A stretch of 64,000 nt of DNA from an uncultured Erysipelotrichaceae bacterium (GTDB taxonomy: Bacteria; Bacillota_I; Bacilli_A; RF39; UBA660). A model generated the notes under the pieces. The model saw nothing but the letters and a program-made list of their open reading frames with translations. It did no database searches and was not told the origin of the DNA. Shown piece after piece: positions 25,507 to 34,225 of the stretch. Numbering within the stretch: position 1 is the first letter of the stretch; every line of letters starts with the position of its first letter. The stretch lies in assembly GCA_902793375.1 (NCBI GenBank), contig CADBDE010000001.1, positions 1 to 64,000 of the forward strand. The letters are read 5' to 3'. The translations under genes were made by a program, and so were the position numbers.

Positions 25507-26267
25507 TATATTTCCACCATTTCTGTATCTATATGTTGTTTTGCAATTATTATTTTTTTCTTATAATTAATATTACTTATTTCTTCTTTTACTTGTTCTA
25601 ATGCTAAATCCTCTGTATTATTATTCTCACTGATATGTGCTAATATAATACATTTAGTTTTGTTACCTATGGATTTACTAAGAAATCTTCCTGTATATTT
25701 ATTTGATAAATGACCTCTATCGCTTATTACTCTTTGTTTTAGTATATATGGATATGGTCCATCCATAAGCATCTTTTCATCATGATTAGATTCTATTATA
25801 TAAGCATCTAAATTATTTAATTTATCGTAGTACTTTCTATTTATATATCCTGTATCTGTTAAATATAGAATTTTAGATTTATTATCACTAATAATAAATC
25901 CAAATGCTGGAACATCATGAGATGCATTTATCAATTCTATATCTAAATCGCCAATCGTTAATACTGGTTCTTCAATAATTACTATATAATCACTTGGTAT
26001 TATTTTTTTTATTTCTGAGTATAATTCTTCTTTAATAAAAACAGGTATTTTTAATTTTTTTATAACAGAAGAAAGTCCTCCCACGTGGTCACTATGTGTG
26101 TGACTAATCAAAATCCCATCAAGTGAACTAGGATCAACATCTATAGATTCAAGAGTAGATTTAATTCTATTAAAGTTAACTCCTGCATCTATTAATACTC
26201 TAGTATTATTAGATTCTATAAATGTTGAATTCCCTTTTGATCCACTTGCAATTACTTTAATTCTCAT
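25506..26267 (-). CDS. walJ: WalJ/YycJ-type metallo-beta-lactamase-fold hydrolase
   Basis: A 253-residue metallo-beta-lactamase-fold protein. The metal motif is SHTHSDHVGG (about 55-64), with later histidines in NASHDVPAFGF and AHISENN. In Bacillus YycJ is an exonuclease-type enzyme linked to the walRK locus and mismatch processing; walRK itself is not in this window. Coupled to rlmH by a TAATG overlap, as in other Bacilli. Confidence 0.92.
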   Translation of the reverse strand: MRIKVIASGSKGNSTFIESNNTRVLIDAGVNFNRIKSTLESIDVDPSSLDGILISHTHSDHVGGLSSVIKKLKIPVFIKEELYSEIKKIIPSDYIVIIEEPVLTIGDLDIELINASHDVPAFGFIISDNKSKILYLTDTGYINRKYYDKLNNLDAYIIESNHDEKMLMDGPYPYILKQRVISDRGHLSNKYTGRFLSKSIGNKTKCIILAHISENNNTEDLALEQVKEEISNINYKKKIIIAKQHIDTEMVEI

Positions 26268-26269
26268 GT

Positions 26270-27745
26270 TTAAAAGAAATCCATTGGATTATAGTAAATT
26301 CCACCTCTATCAGGGAAACCAACTGCTATACCAAAGTGAAGATGCGTTCCTGTTGCATTACCTGTATGACCCATTGTACCAATTACTTCACCCATTGATA
26401 CAGTTTGTCCTTCAGTAACATATACATCTTCTAAGTGAGCATATATAGTATAAAAACCATTGTTATGATTTATTACAATATAGTTTCCATTTGGCCATGG
26501 TCTAGAATTATTCGCAACTTCTACTGTTCCGTTATTAGCTGCATAAATTGGTGATCCCCATCCAGAACATGATATATCTACTGCATTATGATGTTTTCCC
26601 CAACGCCATCCAAATGGACTTGTTACACATGATGGTTCAGATGCAGGCCAACGCCATAATCCAACATTTCCTACATTTGGTACTACTTTATTTCCTTTTA
26701 CAATTATTTTAGGTATTGCTTGTTTTATAATTTCCCTTTTAGTAACTACTACTGATACTATATCTCCATTTTGCTTTTGAACTTTTTTTGTAATTCTAGA
26801 TAATCCATTTACTCCCTCTTGTTTAACATTTTCATAACCCACCAAGATTGAATCATCATATTCAACTTTTGTTTCAAAAGCATCTTCTTGCATTTCAACG
26901 ATATGATCTTCCTCTATCAGTGAGAATTGTGGATTAATTAAACCTAAATTTACTTTTTGTCCTTCATATAACAAATTGTTTTCACTTGTAAGTTCAGGAT
27001 TAGCAATCAAAAATTCATTTACAGATAATTTATTTTTATATGCAATTTCTTTTATTGAATCTCCTGCAGCAACAACATATTCTTTTTGTTTATCTAATGT
27101 ACCAAATAGTAAGTATCTATTCAATTCTTCATAATCAGTAAATATATTTTCTTCTGCTGATATTCTTCCACTAGAAATAGTAATTTGATTCTTTATATAA
27201 ATATCCTCTATTAAAGACCCAACATCTTTTATTTCTTGCTGAGTTTTATTTATAAAGTTGTTGTAATCATTTTCTGGGATAAATATATTTATTGTATTCT
27301 TTAACGCTTTTGTAAAAACATCTTTATCAATTACATATATTTTCTTATCTGGTTGGATTATTTTAGATCCATCAACATCTGATACTGACTCTAATCCCTT
27401 TATTGTTATAATATAACCACTAATTGTAAATGGGGATATTCCCTTGATTTTTTCATATATATCTTTTTCTGTAGATATTTTTTTGCCATATGTTACTTCT
27501 TTAACAATATCTAAATCATTTGGTAAAAAAACTTTTTCAACATTATATTTTTCTTTTAATTCATACTGCTCTTTATCAATATAATCTTCTAACAACTCTT
27601 TATTCTTTATATATCCTATTGTTTCACCTTTTAAATATATATGGTATAACTCAACTGGCTTAGTAGCTTTTTGATATCCTACTAAAAAAATTGTAGAACT
27701 AATTAGTAATGATAAGAGAACATATAGTATATTCTTTTTACTCAT
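26270..27745 (-). CDS. LysM/G5/M23 cell-wall endopeptidase
   Basis: A secreted wall hydrolase of 491 residues from ATG 27745 (GGAGAGGCTA before it, overlapping the dnaB stop). An N-terminal membrane helix is followed by a LysM domain (about 222-268, YVVAAGDSIKEIAYKNKLSV), a G5 domain (about 282-352) and an M23 peptidase (about 375-491) with intact zinc ligands HNAVD and HLHFG. It should cut peptide cross-links in peptidoglycan. The place between dnaB and walJ echoes the yycH-yycJ region of Bacilli. Confidence 0.92.
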   Translation of the reverse strand: MSKKNILYVLLSLLISSTIFLVGYQKATKPVELYHIYLKGETIGYIKNKELLEDYIDKEQYELKEKYNVEKVFLPNDLDIVKEVTYGKKISTEKDIYEKIKGISPFTISGYIITIKGLESVSDVDGSKIIQPDKKIYVIDKDVFTKALKNTINIFIPENDYNNFINKTQQEIKDVGSLIEDIYIKNQITISSGRISAEENIFTDYEELNRYLLFGTLDKQKEYVVAAGDSIKEIAYKNKLSVNEFLIANPELTSENNLLYEGQKVNLGLINPQFSLIEEDHIVEMQEDAFETKVEYDDSILVGYENVKQEGVNGLSRITKKVQKQNGDIVSVVVTKREIIKQAIPKIIVKGNKVVPNVGNVGLWRWPASEPSCVTSPFGWRWGKHHNAVDISCSGWGSPIYAANNGTVEVANNSRPWPNGNYIVINHNNGFYTIYAHLEDVYVTEGQTVSMGEVIGTMGHTGNATGTHLHFGIAVGFPDRGGIYYNPMDFF

Positions 27746-29093
27746 TAGCCTCTCCTTTATTCTCTTCAAATACTGAGAAGAATTTAGAAATATCTCTCTT
27801 AAATCTTAATGGAATTGTTCCTGTTGCACCATTACGATGTTTTGCGATAATAAATTCCAAATCACTTATTTGATCATTAGTAGATAATTCTTTTTTGTAA
27901 TAATCCTCTCTATATAAAAATGCAACTATATCGGCATCTTGTTCAATTGATCCTGATTCTCTTAAGTCACTTAATATTGGTCTTGGATTTTCTTTTCTTT
28001 GTTCAGCAGAACGGGATAATTGAGCAAGTGCAACAACTGGGATTTTTAACTCTAGAGACATAAGTTTTAAGGCTCTAGAAATATCAGATACCTCTTGTTG
28101 TCTATTTCCACCATAATTTGCTGCTGATGTTATTAACTGTAAATAGTCTATAACAACTAAATCCAATCCAGTTTCTGAATTAGCTAATCTTCTACACTTA
28201 CTTCTTAATTCACCAATTGTTATTCCTGGCGTATCATCTATATAAATATTTGTATTTTCTAACTTTGCTATTGCTTCATCAACTTTATCCCATTCACCTT
28301 TTAAATTACCTGAAGCAAGTTTATATCCTTCAATATGTCCAAGACATGAGATCATTCTATTTACTAAACTTTCTCCACTCATTTCAAGGTTAAATATAGC
28401 TACTGTAGCATTTGAATTGACTGCCGCGTTTGTTGCTAGATTTAATGCCCAAGCACTTTTTCCAACAGCTGGACGCGCTGCTATTATTATCAACTGTCCT
28501 TCATGAAGTCCAGTAGTTATTTTATCTAATCTTTCCCAACCTGTTGATAATCCAGTAATTTCTCCATCAAGAGTTGATAATTTTTCTAAATTGTTTTTTG
28601 CTGAATTTACAACTTCTTTTATTGTCCTAAACTCACTAGTTCTTCTATTATTAACAACATTAAGTATTTTTCTTTCTGCTTCATCTAATATTTTATTAAT
28701 ATCTACAGAATTATCATACGCATCAGTTGCAATTGTTGTTGATACATCAATTAGATTTCTTTGTAATGCAGTTTGCTCGACCAATCTAATATATTGTTCA
28801 ACATTAGCTGCAGTTGGGACAATATTAAAAATTTCTGTTAAATAATCTAGTCCACCAACTTCTTTTAAAATATTTCTATTTTTTAATTCCGATGTTACTG
28901 TTGTTGCATCAAGTGGAATCCCATTATTATGTAAATCTTGAAAAACAGTAAATATTTTTTTGTTATTATCATAATAAAATGATTCAGGTTGAAGTTCATC
29001 ACATGCTTTTTGTAATGCAAATGTTGATAAAAACATAGATCCAAGAACAGACTGTTCTGCAATCATATTACTAGGTATTTCTTTTACTGGCAT
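27738..29093 (-). CDS. dnaB: Replicative DNA helicase DnaB
   Basis: The hexameric replicative helicase (DnaC in Bacillus), 451 residues. The N-terminal primase-interaction domain spans about 1-100. The RecA-like ATPase has Walker A ARPAVGKSAWALN and DVVIDYLQLI Walker B, with QQEVSDISRALK and the ESGSIEQDADIVAFLYRE sensor region. No intein. Ribosome site AGGAGG. Follows rplI by 11 bases. Confidence 0.98.
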   Translation of the reverse strand: MPVKEIPSNMIAEQSVLGSMFLSTFALQKACDELQPESFYYDNNKKIFTVFQDLHNNGIPLDATTVTSELKNRNILKEVGGLDYLTEIFNIVPTAANVEQYIRLVEQTALQRNLIDVSTTIATDAYDNSVDINKILDEAERKILNVVNNRRTSEFRTIKEVVNSAKNNLEKLSTLDGEITGLSTGWERLDKITTGLHEGQLIIIAARPAVGKSAWALNLATNAAVNSNATVAIFNLEMSGESLVNRMISCLGHIEGYKLASGNLKGEWDKVDEAIAKLENTNIYIDDTPGITIGELRSKCRRLANSETGLDLVVIDYLQLITSAANYGGNRQQEVSDISRALKLMSLELKIPVVALAQLSRSAEQRKENPRPILSDLRESGSIEQDADIVAFLYREDYYKKELSTNDQISDLEFIIAKHRNGATGTIPLRFKRDISKFFSVFEENKGEANE

Positions 29094-29104
29094 GCTAACA
29101 CCTC

Positions 29105-29545
29105 CTATTTTTCTAGCTTAACTTTAATTACTCCAATTATATCCTTATATAATTCAATATTAACATTATGATATCCAAGTGATGATAATCCTTCGTCTAG
29201 TTCAATTTGTTTTTTATCTATTATAATTTTCTTTTTTTCTAATTCTTCTTTTATTTGTTTTGTACTAATGCTTCCAAACACTCTATCTTCTTTTCCTGTT
29301 TTAACTTTAAATACTAATTCTATTTTTGATAATTGCTCTTTTATTTTTTCAGCATCTTTTCTATTCTTTTTATCTAATTCTTGTTCTTCCTTTTTAGATT
29401 CTAAATATTGATTATAGTTTTGTTCAGTTAACTTTTTTGCATAACCATTTTTAATTAAATAGTTTTCTGCATATCCATCCTTAACGTCTTTTATTTCCCC
29501 TCTTTTTCCTTGACCTCTTAAGTCTTTAATGAATATTACTTTCAT
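29105..29545 (-). CDS. rplI: 50S ribosomal protein L9
   Basis: A 146-residue L9. The N-terminal rRNA-binding domain [20 protein letters not shown] is followed by [14 protein letters not shown], a long connecting helix (about 45-75) and a C-terminal domain. Ribosome site GAAAGGAG. Gene order gdpP-rplI-dnaB is conserved across Bacilli. Confidence 0.98.
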   Translation of the reverse strand: MKVIFIKDLRGQGKRGEIKDVKDGYAENYLIKNGYAKKLTEQNYNQYLESKKEEQELDKKNRKDAEKIKEQLSKIELVFKVKTGKEDRVFGSISTKQIKEELEKKKIIIDKKQIELDEGLSSLGYHNVNIELYKDIIGVIKVKLEK

Positions 29546-29557
29546 ATATACTCCTTT

Positions 29558-30529
29558 CTAATCAAGCGTTTTAAGTATTTCTCTTAATTCTCCTTCAACT
29601 TTTTTTATTGTAACATTTTTAATATTAGCACCGGCTTCAAATTCATCTCCTCCACCATTAAAGGTTTCAAGTACTTTTCCAACATTAATCCTTCCTAATG
29701 ATCTTGCACTTATACCAATACTATTATCATCCAATTTTCCAACGACAAATGATGCTTCTATTTTATCAAATAATAATAGTGTATCAGCAATCTTTGCCAA
29801 ATCTTCTCTTCTATATAAAACATTTGATTTACCATTTGTAAGTGCTATTCTTTTAATTTGTTTGATATTTGTGACTACTTTTTGTCTTGCAAGATATTTC
29901 TTCAAATCTTGCTTTAATAAATATTGAACATATTGAGGATCTGCTCCTAACTTGGACAAAATATAGCTTGTTCTAAAGGTATCAGTAGTTGTTTTTATTA
30001 CATAATTGTTTGTATCTAAAACTATACCTGACAATATTATAGTAGCTACTTCTTTAGATATTTCTATTTTCTCATAATCTATTAAATCAGTAATCATTTC
30101 ACAAGTACTTGATGCATTTTTATCAATAATTAGCAAACCATTATTAATTGTTTGTTCATTAGTATCATGATGATCTATTACTATTACTTTTTCAAATAAA
30201 TCTAACATACTTGAATCTTGTAATAAATAATCTTTATTAGCATCTACAACTATTAATAAACTCTTATTATTTATTTTAGTCTTTATTCTATTACTTCTTT
30301 TTATAACAAAGTTATCTTTCAAATTATCTAAAGCTTTCTTAACTCCATTTTCTAATCTTCTATCATTGATAACTATCGTTGCCTTTTTCCCTTTAGATTT
30401 AACATATTCATATACTCCAATTGAGGCACCTAGAGCATCAAGATCTAAATATCTATGTCCCATTATATATATGTTAAATGAATTATTAATATATTTATCT
30501 AGTTTTTCTTTATTTTCTAACAACTCCAT
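29558..30529 (-). CDS. DHH-DHHA1 phosphodiesterase (short GdpP / DhhP-like)
   Basis: A 323-residue protein from ATG 30529 (GGAGGTATT before it). Only the DHH domain (MGHRYLDLDALGASIGVYEY, VIDHHDTN) and the DHHA1 domain with FNGGGDEFEAGANI are present. By position (before rplI-dnaB) it is the GdpP gene, whose usual product is about 650 residues with two membrane helices, PAS and degenerate GGDEF domains. Those parts are missing here and are not encoded upstream. Expected to hydrolyse c-di-AMP or pApA in the cytoplasm. Confidence 0.88.
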   Translation of the reverse strand: MELLENKEKLDKYINNSFNIYIMGHRYLDLDALGASIGVYEYVKSKGKKATIVINDRRLENGVKKALDNLKDNFVIKRSNRIKTKINNKSLLIVVDANKDYLLQDSSMLDLFEKVIVIDHHDTNEQTINNGLLIIDKNASSTCEMITDLIDYEKIEISKEVATIILSGIVLDTNNYVIKTTTDTFRTSYILSKLGADPQYVQYLLKQDLKKYLARQKVVTNIKQIKRIALTNGKSNVLYRREDLAKIADTLLLFDKIEASFVVGKLDDNSIGISARSLGRINVGKVLETFNGGGDEFEAGANIKNVTIKKVEGELREILKTLD

Positions 30530-30584
30530 AATACCTCCAATATCTCTTATATTATACAATATAAAAGCCAAAAAAAAAAGAAAT

Positions 30585-30875
30585 CTAGTTGCTTTTTTTC
30601 AAATCTATGCGCTTTTTCTTAGTTTTATTATTTCCTATAAAAAAACCAACTATTAATAATAAAATGAAATACGTATGTATAATTCCATTATTTATATAAA
30701 AGTGAATTATATAAAAACTAGAAAACAATACAGTAAAAAATATAAAATTAGATATTAATTTTATAATCAAATGTTTACTATATAAAAGCCAATAGAAAAA
30801 GTTATATAATAATGAATAAAACATTCCAAGTATAAAGGAAATAATTATAGATTGAATTTGAATTTCTAAACTCAT
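30585..30875 (-). CDS. yabQ: Sporulation protein YabQ
   Basis: A 96-residue membrane protein with three hydrophobic helices and a basic C-terminal tail. The start (MSLEIQIQSIIISFILGMFY then DFFYWLL-like) fits YabQ, needed for spore cortex formation in Bacillus. Its ATG overlaps the yabP stop (TAATG), the classical yabP-yabQ pairing. The divIC gene that normally follows in Bacillus is absent; the GdpP-like gene follows instead. Confidence 0.85.
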   Translation of the reverse strand: MSLEIQIQSIIISFILGMFYSLLYNFFYWLLYSKHLIIKLISNFIFFTVLFSSFYIIHFYINNGIIHTYFILLLIVGFFIGNNKTKKKRIDLKKSN

Positions 30876-31165
30876 TATTTAAATAAACGATTAATTATTC
30901 CTTGATTATTTTTTTGTTTCATTGAATTTTTATACTCAATTGAATCAACATTTCCCTTTATAGATATGTTTCCTTGTACAGTATCTAATTTAATCAATTC
31001 TAAAGAATCTCCTCTTATTATAAGAATTCCCATAGTAGTATTCATAACAAATTCATTATTATCAAAATTATCTATTTTAGTTACTCCTGAAATAAATAAT
31101 TTATTTCTATTAGACAAGCTTATTTCGTTATTATTAATTATTCTGTGTTCGTCATTTTTATCCAT
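30875..31165 (-). CDS. yabP: Sporulation protein YabP
   Basis: A 96-residue soluble YabP/YqfC-family protein. The family pattern is clear: HRIINNNEISLSNRNKLFIS, TKIDNFDNNEFVMNTTMGIL, and the beta-rich ILIIRGDSLELIKLDTVQGN. YabP is made in the mother cell under SigE and is needed for the spore cortex in Bacillus. First gene of the yabPQ pair. Confidence 0.92.
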   Translation of the reverse strand: MDKNDEHRIINNNEISLSNRNKLFISGVTKIDNFDNNEFVMNTTMGILIIRGDSLELIKLDTVQGNISIKGNVDSIEYKNSMKQKNNQGIINRLFK

Positions 31166-31208
31166 ACTAGTCCTCCTAGTAGATAATATGAATTATTTTT
31201 TAATATAT

Positions 31209-31234
31209 GAAAAAAAGCCCTAAGGCTTTTTACT
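31209..31234 (-). terminator. spoVG terminator
   Basis: Minus strand AAAGCC-TTA-GGGCTTT followed by T residues (one G-T pair), just after the spoVG stop. Confidence 0.8.
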
Positions 31235-31529
31235 ATTCTTCAGCATCAGTTTCTGCTTCTTCGTATGCTTTTAGAATCTTTTCTTCGAACATTGTTCTAA
31301 TCTCTTGGTTAATTGGATGAACAATATCTCTATGAACTGTTACAGTTTCTCCTTCTTCGTTTTCAACTTCTCTTGAAGTACTTGGCATAGCAATAAATAA
31401 ACCATTTTTTCCTTCAATAATACGAATATTATGAATTGCAAGTCCGTTATCTATAACAACAGATGCTCTTCCTTTCATATGAGAACCTTCACGTTCTTCT
31501 CTTTTAACTTTGATTGATGTAATTTCCAT
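31233..31529 (-). CDS. spoVG: SpoVG RNA/DNA-binding regulator
   Basis: A 98-residue SpoVG from ATG 31529, which follows GGGGAGGAAACCG; a frame extending to 31544 would read through that ribosome site. The sequence begins MEITSIKVKREEREGSHMKG and contains FIAMPSTSREVENEEGE and RDIVHPINQEIRTMFEE, all canonical. SpoVG affects asymmetric septation and virulence-type gene expression in Bacilli. Neighbours veg and rsmA match Bacillus order. Confidence 0.97.
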   Translation of the reverse strand: MEITSIKVKREEREGSHMKGRASVVIDNGLAIHNIRIIEGKNGLFIAMPSTSREVENEEGETVTVHRDIVHPINQEIRTMFEEKILKAYEEAETDAEE

Positions 31530-31601
31530 CGGTTTCCTCCCCATAAAGTTCTCTAACTTTATATATTAATCGTATAATAAATTTTGCAAAAAAGCAAGAA
31601 T

Positions 31602-31817
31602 TTATATAAAAATTTGAAGACTTTTATTGATAATATCATTATAAGTAAATGATTTAATATTAGAACTACCTGTTGTTTTTATTGTAAATATTGATTTATA
31701 CGTATTTTCAATAATACCATCAAATTCTTCTATTTGGTTTCTAGAACCATTATATTTAAAATGAATTTTCTTTCCTTTGATTTTTTCTACATTACTTTTT
31801 ACTATTGATTTATTCAA
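31602..31817 (-). CDS. veg: Veg-family protein
   Basis: A 71-residue protein from a TTG start at 31817 preceded by AGAAAAGGTG. The ATG further upstream at 31859 lies inside the rsmA terminator and is unlikely. The family pattern is GKKIHFKYNGSRNQIEEFDG then ENTYKSIFTIKT. Veg promotes biofilm gene expression in Bacillus. Gene order rsmA-veg-spoVG matches a Bacillus-type chromosome. Confidence 0.85.
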   Translation of the reverse strand: MNKSIVKSNVEKIKGKKIHFKYNGSRNQIEEFDGIIENTYKSIFTIKTTGSSNIKSFTYNDIINKSLQIFI

Positions 31818-31851
31818 ATTATTCACCTTTTCTAATAAAAAATGAGTATAA

Positions 31852-31885
31852 AAAAACATATAATCATTTTATTAAATTATATGTT
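31852..31885 (-). terminator. rsmA terminator
   Basis: Minus strand AACATATAAT...ATTATATGTT, a 10-base-pair stem followed by seven T; it begins at the rsmA stop. Confidence 0.85.
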
Positions 31886-32673
31886 TAACTATTTAATTTA
31901 TTACTTATTTCTATATATGTGTCAATATTTATGTTTTCTGCTCTTACATCAATAGGTAAATTATTTTTTAATAACACTTCCTCAACTTTAAAAAAATCAT
32001 AGTCTTTTAAATTGTTTTTTAATGTTTTTCTTTTTTGCTTGAAAGAGTCCTTAACTATTTTAAAAAATAATTCTTCATTTAATACTTTATTGCTTTTCTC
32101 TTTTTTAGTAAATGATAATATAATACTATCAACATTTGGTTTTGGATAAAATACATTTCTAGACACAACAAACTCTTTTTTTACATCAAAAAAGTAATTC
32201 AAGAAAACAGTGATTGATGAATATTCTCTAGTACCAACTTTTGCAGAAAATCTATCTCCAACTTCTTTTTGAACCATTAAAACCATTTTTTTTACATTAA
32301 TATTTTCCTCAATTATTTTATTAATAATTGGGGTAGTAATGTAATATGGAAGATTAGCAATAACATAAATATTTTTATAAGAATAATCAGTTAAATCTTC
32401 AGATATTTTTCTATTTAAAAAGTCATCAAAAATAAAAATTATGTCATTATTACTAAATTTTTCTAATAAATGATTCTTTAAATCTATATCTATTTCGTAT
32501 GCTAAAACTTTAGATTTTTTAACTAATTCTTCTGTTAATGCCCCAGCACCAGGTCCGATTTCAATTATTAAGTCTTCTTTATCTGGATTACAAATATCAA
32601 CAATTTTTTTAATTATATTCTTATCTTGTAAAAAGTTTTGACCAAACTTTTTTTTAAAATTATGTGTAATCAT
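31885..32673 (-). CDS. rsmA: 16S rRNA (adenine1518/1519-N6,N6)-dimethyltransferase
   Basis: KsgA/RsmA, 262 residues, which dimethylates two adjacent adenines at the 3' end of 16S rRNA; loss gives kasugamycin resistance. SAM motif IEIGPGAGALTEELVKK (about 38-54), catalytic NLPYYITTPIINK, and FYPKPNVDS further on. Ribosome site AAGGAG. Confidence 0.97.
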   Translation of the reverse strand: MITHNFKKKFGQNFLQDKNIIKKIVDICNPDKEDLIIEIGPGAGALTEELVKKSKVLAYEIDIDLKNHLLEKFSNNDIIFIFDDFLNRKISEDLTDYSYKNIYVIANLPYYITTPIINKIIEENINVKKMVLMVQKEVGDRFSAKVGTREYSSITVFLNYFFDVKKEFVVSRNVFYPKPNVDSIILSFTKKEKSNKVLNEELFFKIVKDSFKQKRKTLKNNLKDYDFFKVEEVLLKNNLPIDVRAENINIDTYIEISNKLNS

Positions 32674-32715
32674 AATTAGCTCCTTCTTCTATATTATAAC
32701 ATAATTATTATTAAA

Positions 32716-32745
32716 TAAAAAAAGATAAAGAATTCTTTATCTTAT
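32716..32745 (-). terminator. Terminator after the 3D-domain gene
   Basis: Minus strand AAGATAAAGAATTCTTTATCTT, an 11-base-pair palindrome followed by T residues. Confidence 0.85.
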
Positions 32746-33356
32746 TATTTCTTCTTAGTAATTTCTACAGTAATCATGTTTCTACCCATATAACCACGAT
32801 CTATTCCATGTAATCCATCTTGTACAAACAAGTCCAGTCTAACATCTTTATAGCATGCACCACATGTATCTAATATTATACCTGGATATACAACACCATC
32901 TATTGTAATATTTACTTCATCATAATATTTAAAATATGTTATTCCATCTCTTATTCCAAATTGTTTTTGTAAATATGTAGTTGCAGCAGCTAATACAAGC
33001 TTACCATCGTATGTATACCATCCATATTCATTAACTCCAAAATCCCATGCACAAAATCCAGCACCTACACACTCACCTGTTCCGTACCCATCATTTGCAT
33101 AGAAAGAAGTTAATCTATATTTTCTAACGGGTTCTTCCTTTGCTTTTATTACCTCAGGAATAGGTTCTGGTTCTGGAGCAGGTGGAACATATTTGTCCAA
33201 CATATGTGAAGATTGAAGTGAGGAAATACCAGATACATTATAAGTAGTGATTACATTTACTTTTCCAATTCCACATAATAATGAAATAATTAGTATTACA
33301 TATAGCGAATATAATGAGCAATTTCTAAATATCTTAAATGTCCTTTTATTTTTCAT
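32745..33356 (-). CDS. Secreted 3D-domain protein (YabE/YocH-like)
   Basis: A 203-residue protein with an N-terminal signal anchor (about 15-35), a Pro/Glu linker (PPAPEPEPIPEV) and a C-terminal double-psi beta-barrel 3D domain ending LDTCGACYKDVRLDLFVQDG, with the conserved Asp triad. YabE-type proteins are resuscitation-factor-like wall hydrolases; the G5 and DUF348 parts of YabE are missing. Four cysteines could form disulfides outside the cell. It sits between tatD and rsmA, where Bacillus has yabE-rnmV. Confidence 0.86.
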   Translation of the reverse strand: MKNKRTFKIFRNCSLYSLYVILIISLLCGIGKVNVITTYNVSGISSLQSSHMLDKYVPPAPEPEPIPEVIKAKEEPVRKYRLTSFYANDGYGTGECVGAGFCAWDFGVNEYGWYTYDGKLVLAAATTYLQKQFGIRDGITYFKYYDEVNITIDGVVYPGIILDTCGACYKDVRLDLFVQDGLHGIDRGYMGRNMITVEITKKK

Positions 33357-33414
33357 GTTATCACTCCTTACCCTCTATAAATCTTATAAAAAAATGATAA
33401 CATAAATAACTATT

Positions 33415-34176
33415 TTAATCAAGTTTTATATCAAATATTTCGCTAATATTTTCGTTGATTTTTAATGATAAGTCACTAATATTAATTTTTAGATTTTTTG
33501 CTAATTCCTCAGCAATTATTGGAATATTCTTAGGTTCATTTTTTGTGCCTCTAAAAGGAGTTGGAGCAAGATATGGTGAATCTGTTTCTAAAAGTATTCT
33601 ATCAATTGGTATTTCTTTAACAGTTTCTTTTAAATTAGAATTACTAAATGTTAATACTCCACCTATTCCAAAATAGCATCCTATACTTGAATACATTTTG
33701 GCATTTTCTTTATTTCCACTGAAACAGTGAATAATTCCTCTATGATTTGCTTCTTTCAAAATATCAAAAGTATCTTGAAAAGCATCTCTTGAATGAATTA
33801 CAATAGGTAAATCTAATTCTTTAGCTATTTCTATTTGCTTAATAAATAATTCTTTTTGTTTTTCTTTATTATCTTTTTCCCAATGATAATCTAGACCAAT
33901 TTCTCCTATTCCTACAACTTTTTTATTATTTTTTACTATTTTTTTTAATTCTTCTAAATCTAAATTTGTAGTAATATTAGCTTCACTTGGATGAAATCCT
34001 AACGTAAGAAAGATATTATTATATTTAGTAGATAATTCAAGTACTTCATCTATACTTTTTTTATCACATCCACTAACTATTAAATATTTAACTCCATTTT
34101 GTTTTGCATCTTTTATTACTTTATCTATATCATCATAATCATCTTTTGATAAATGACAATGTGAATCAATAAACAT
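33415..34176 (-). CDS. tatD: TatD-family metal-dependent hydrolase
   Basis: A 253-residue TIM-barrel deoxyribonuclease (YabD in Bacillus). Metal-binding motifs: DSHCHL (3-8), GEIGLDYHW, IVIHSRDAF, HCFSGN and ETDSPYLAPTPFRG. Ribosome site GTGAGGTGATTAT. Confidence 0.95.
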   Translation of the reverse strand: MFIDSHCHLSKDDYDDIDKVIKDAKQNGVKYLIVSGCDKKSIDEVLELSTKYNNIFLTLGFHPSEANITTNLDLEELKKIVKNNKKVVGIGEIGLDYHWEKDNKEKQKELFIKQIEIAKELDLPIVIHSRDAFQDTFDILKEANHRGIIHCFSGNKENAKMYSSIGCYFGIGGVLTFSNSNLKETVKEIPIDRILLETDSPYLAPTPFRGTKNEPKNIPIIAEELAKNLKINISDLSLKINENISEIFDIKLD

Positions 34177-34225
34177 ATAATCACCTCACTAATATATATA
34201 ATCCTTATTAATTTATAATGTTAAT

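Noticed and set aside
26078-26092. CACGTG in walJ (and another near 38330 in mfd) as further parS sites
   Set aside because: Only the central six bases match; the outer TGTTnC/GnAACA arms are missing and both lie inside coding sequence.
31817-31859. ATG-started, 85-residue version of Veg
   Set aside because: That ATG falls within the rsmA terminator hairpin; the TTG at 31817 has a proper ribosome site and matches family length better.
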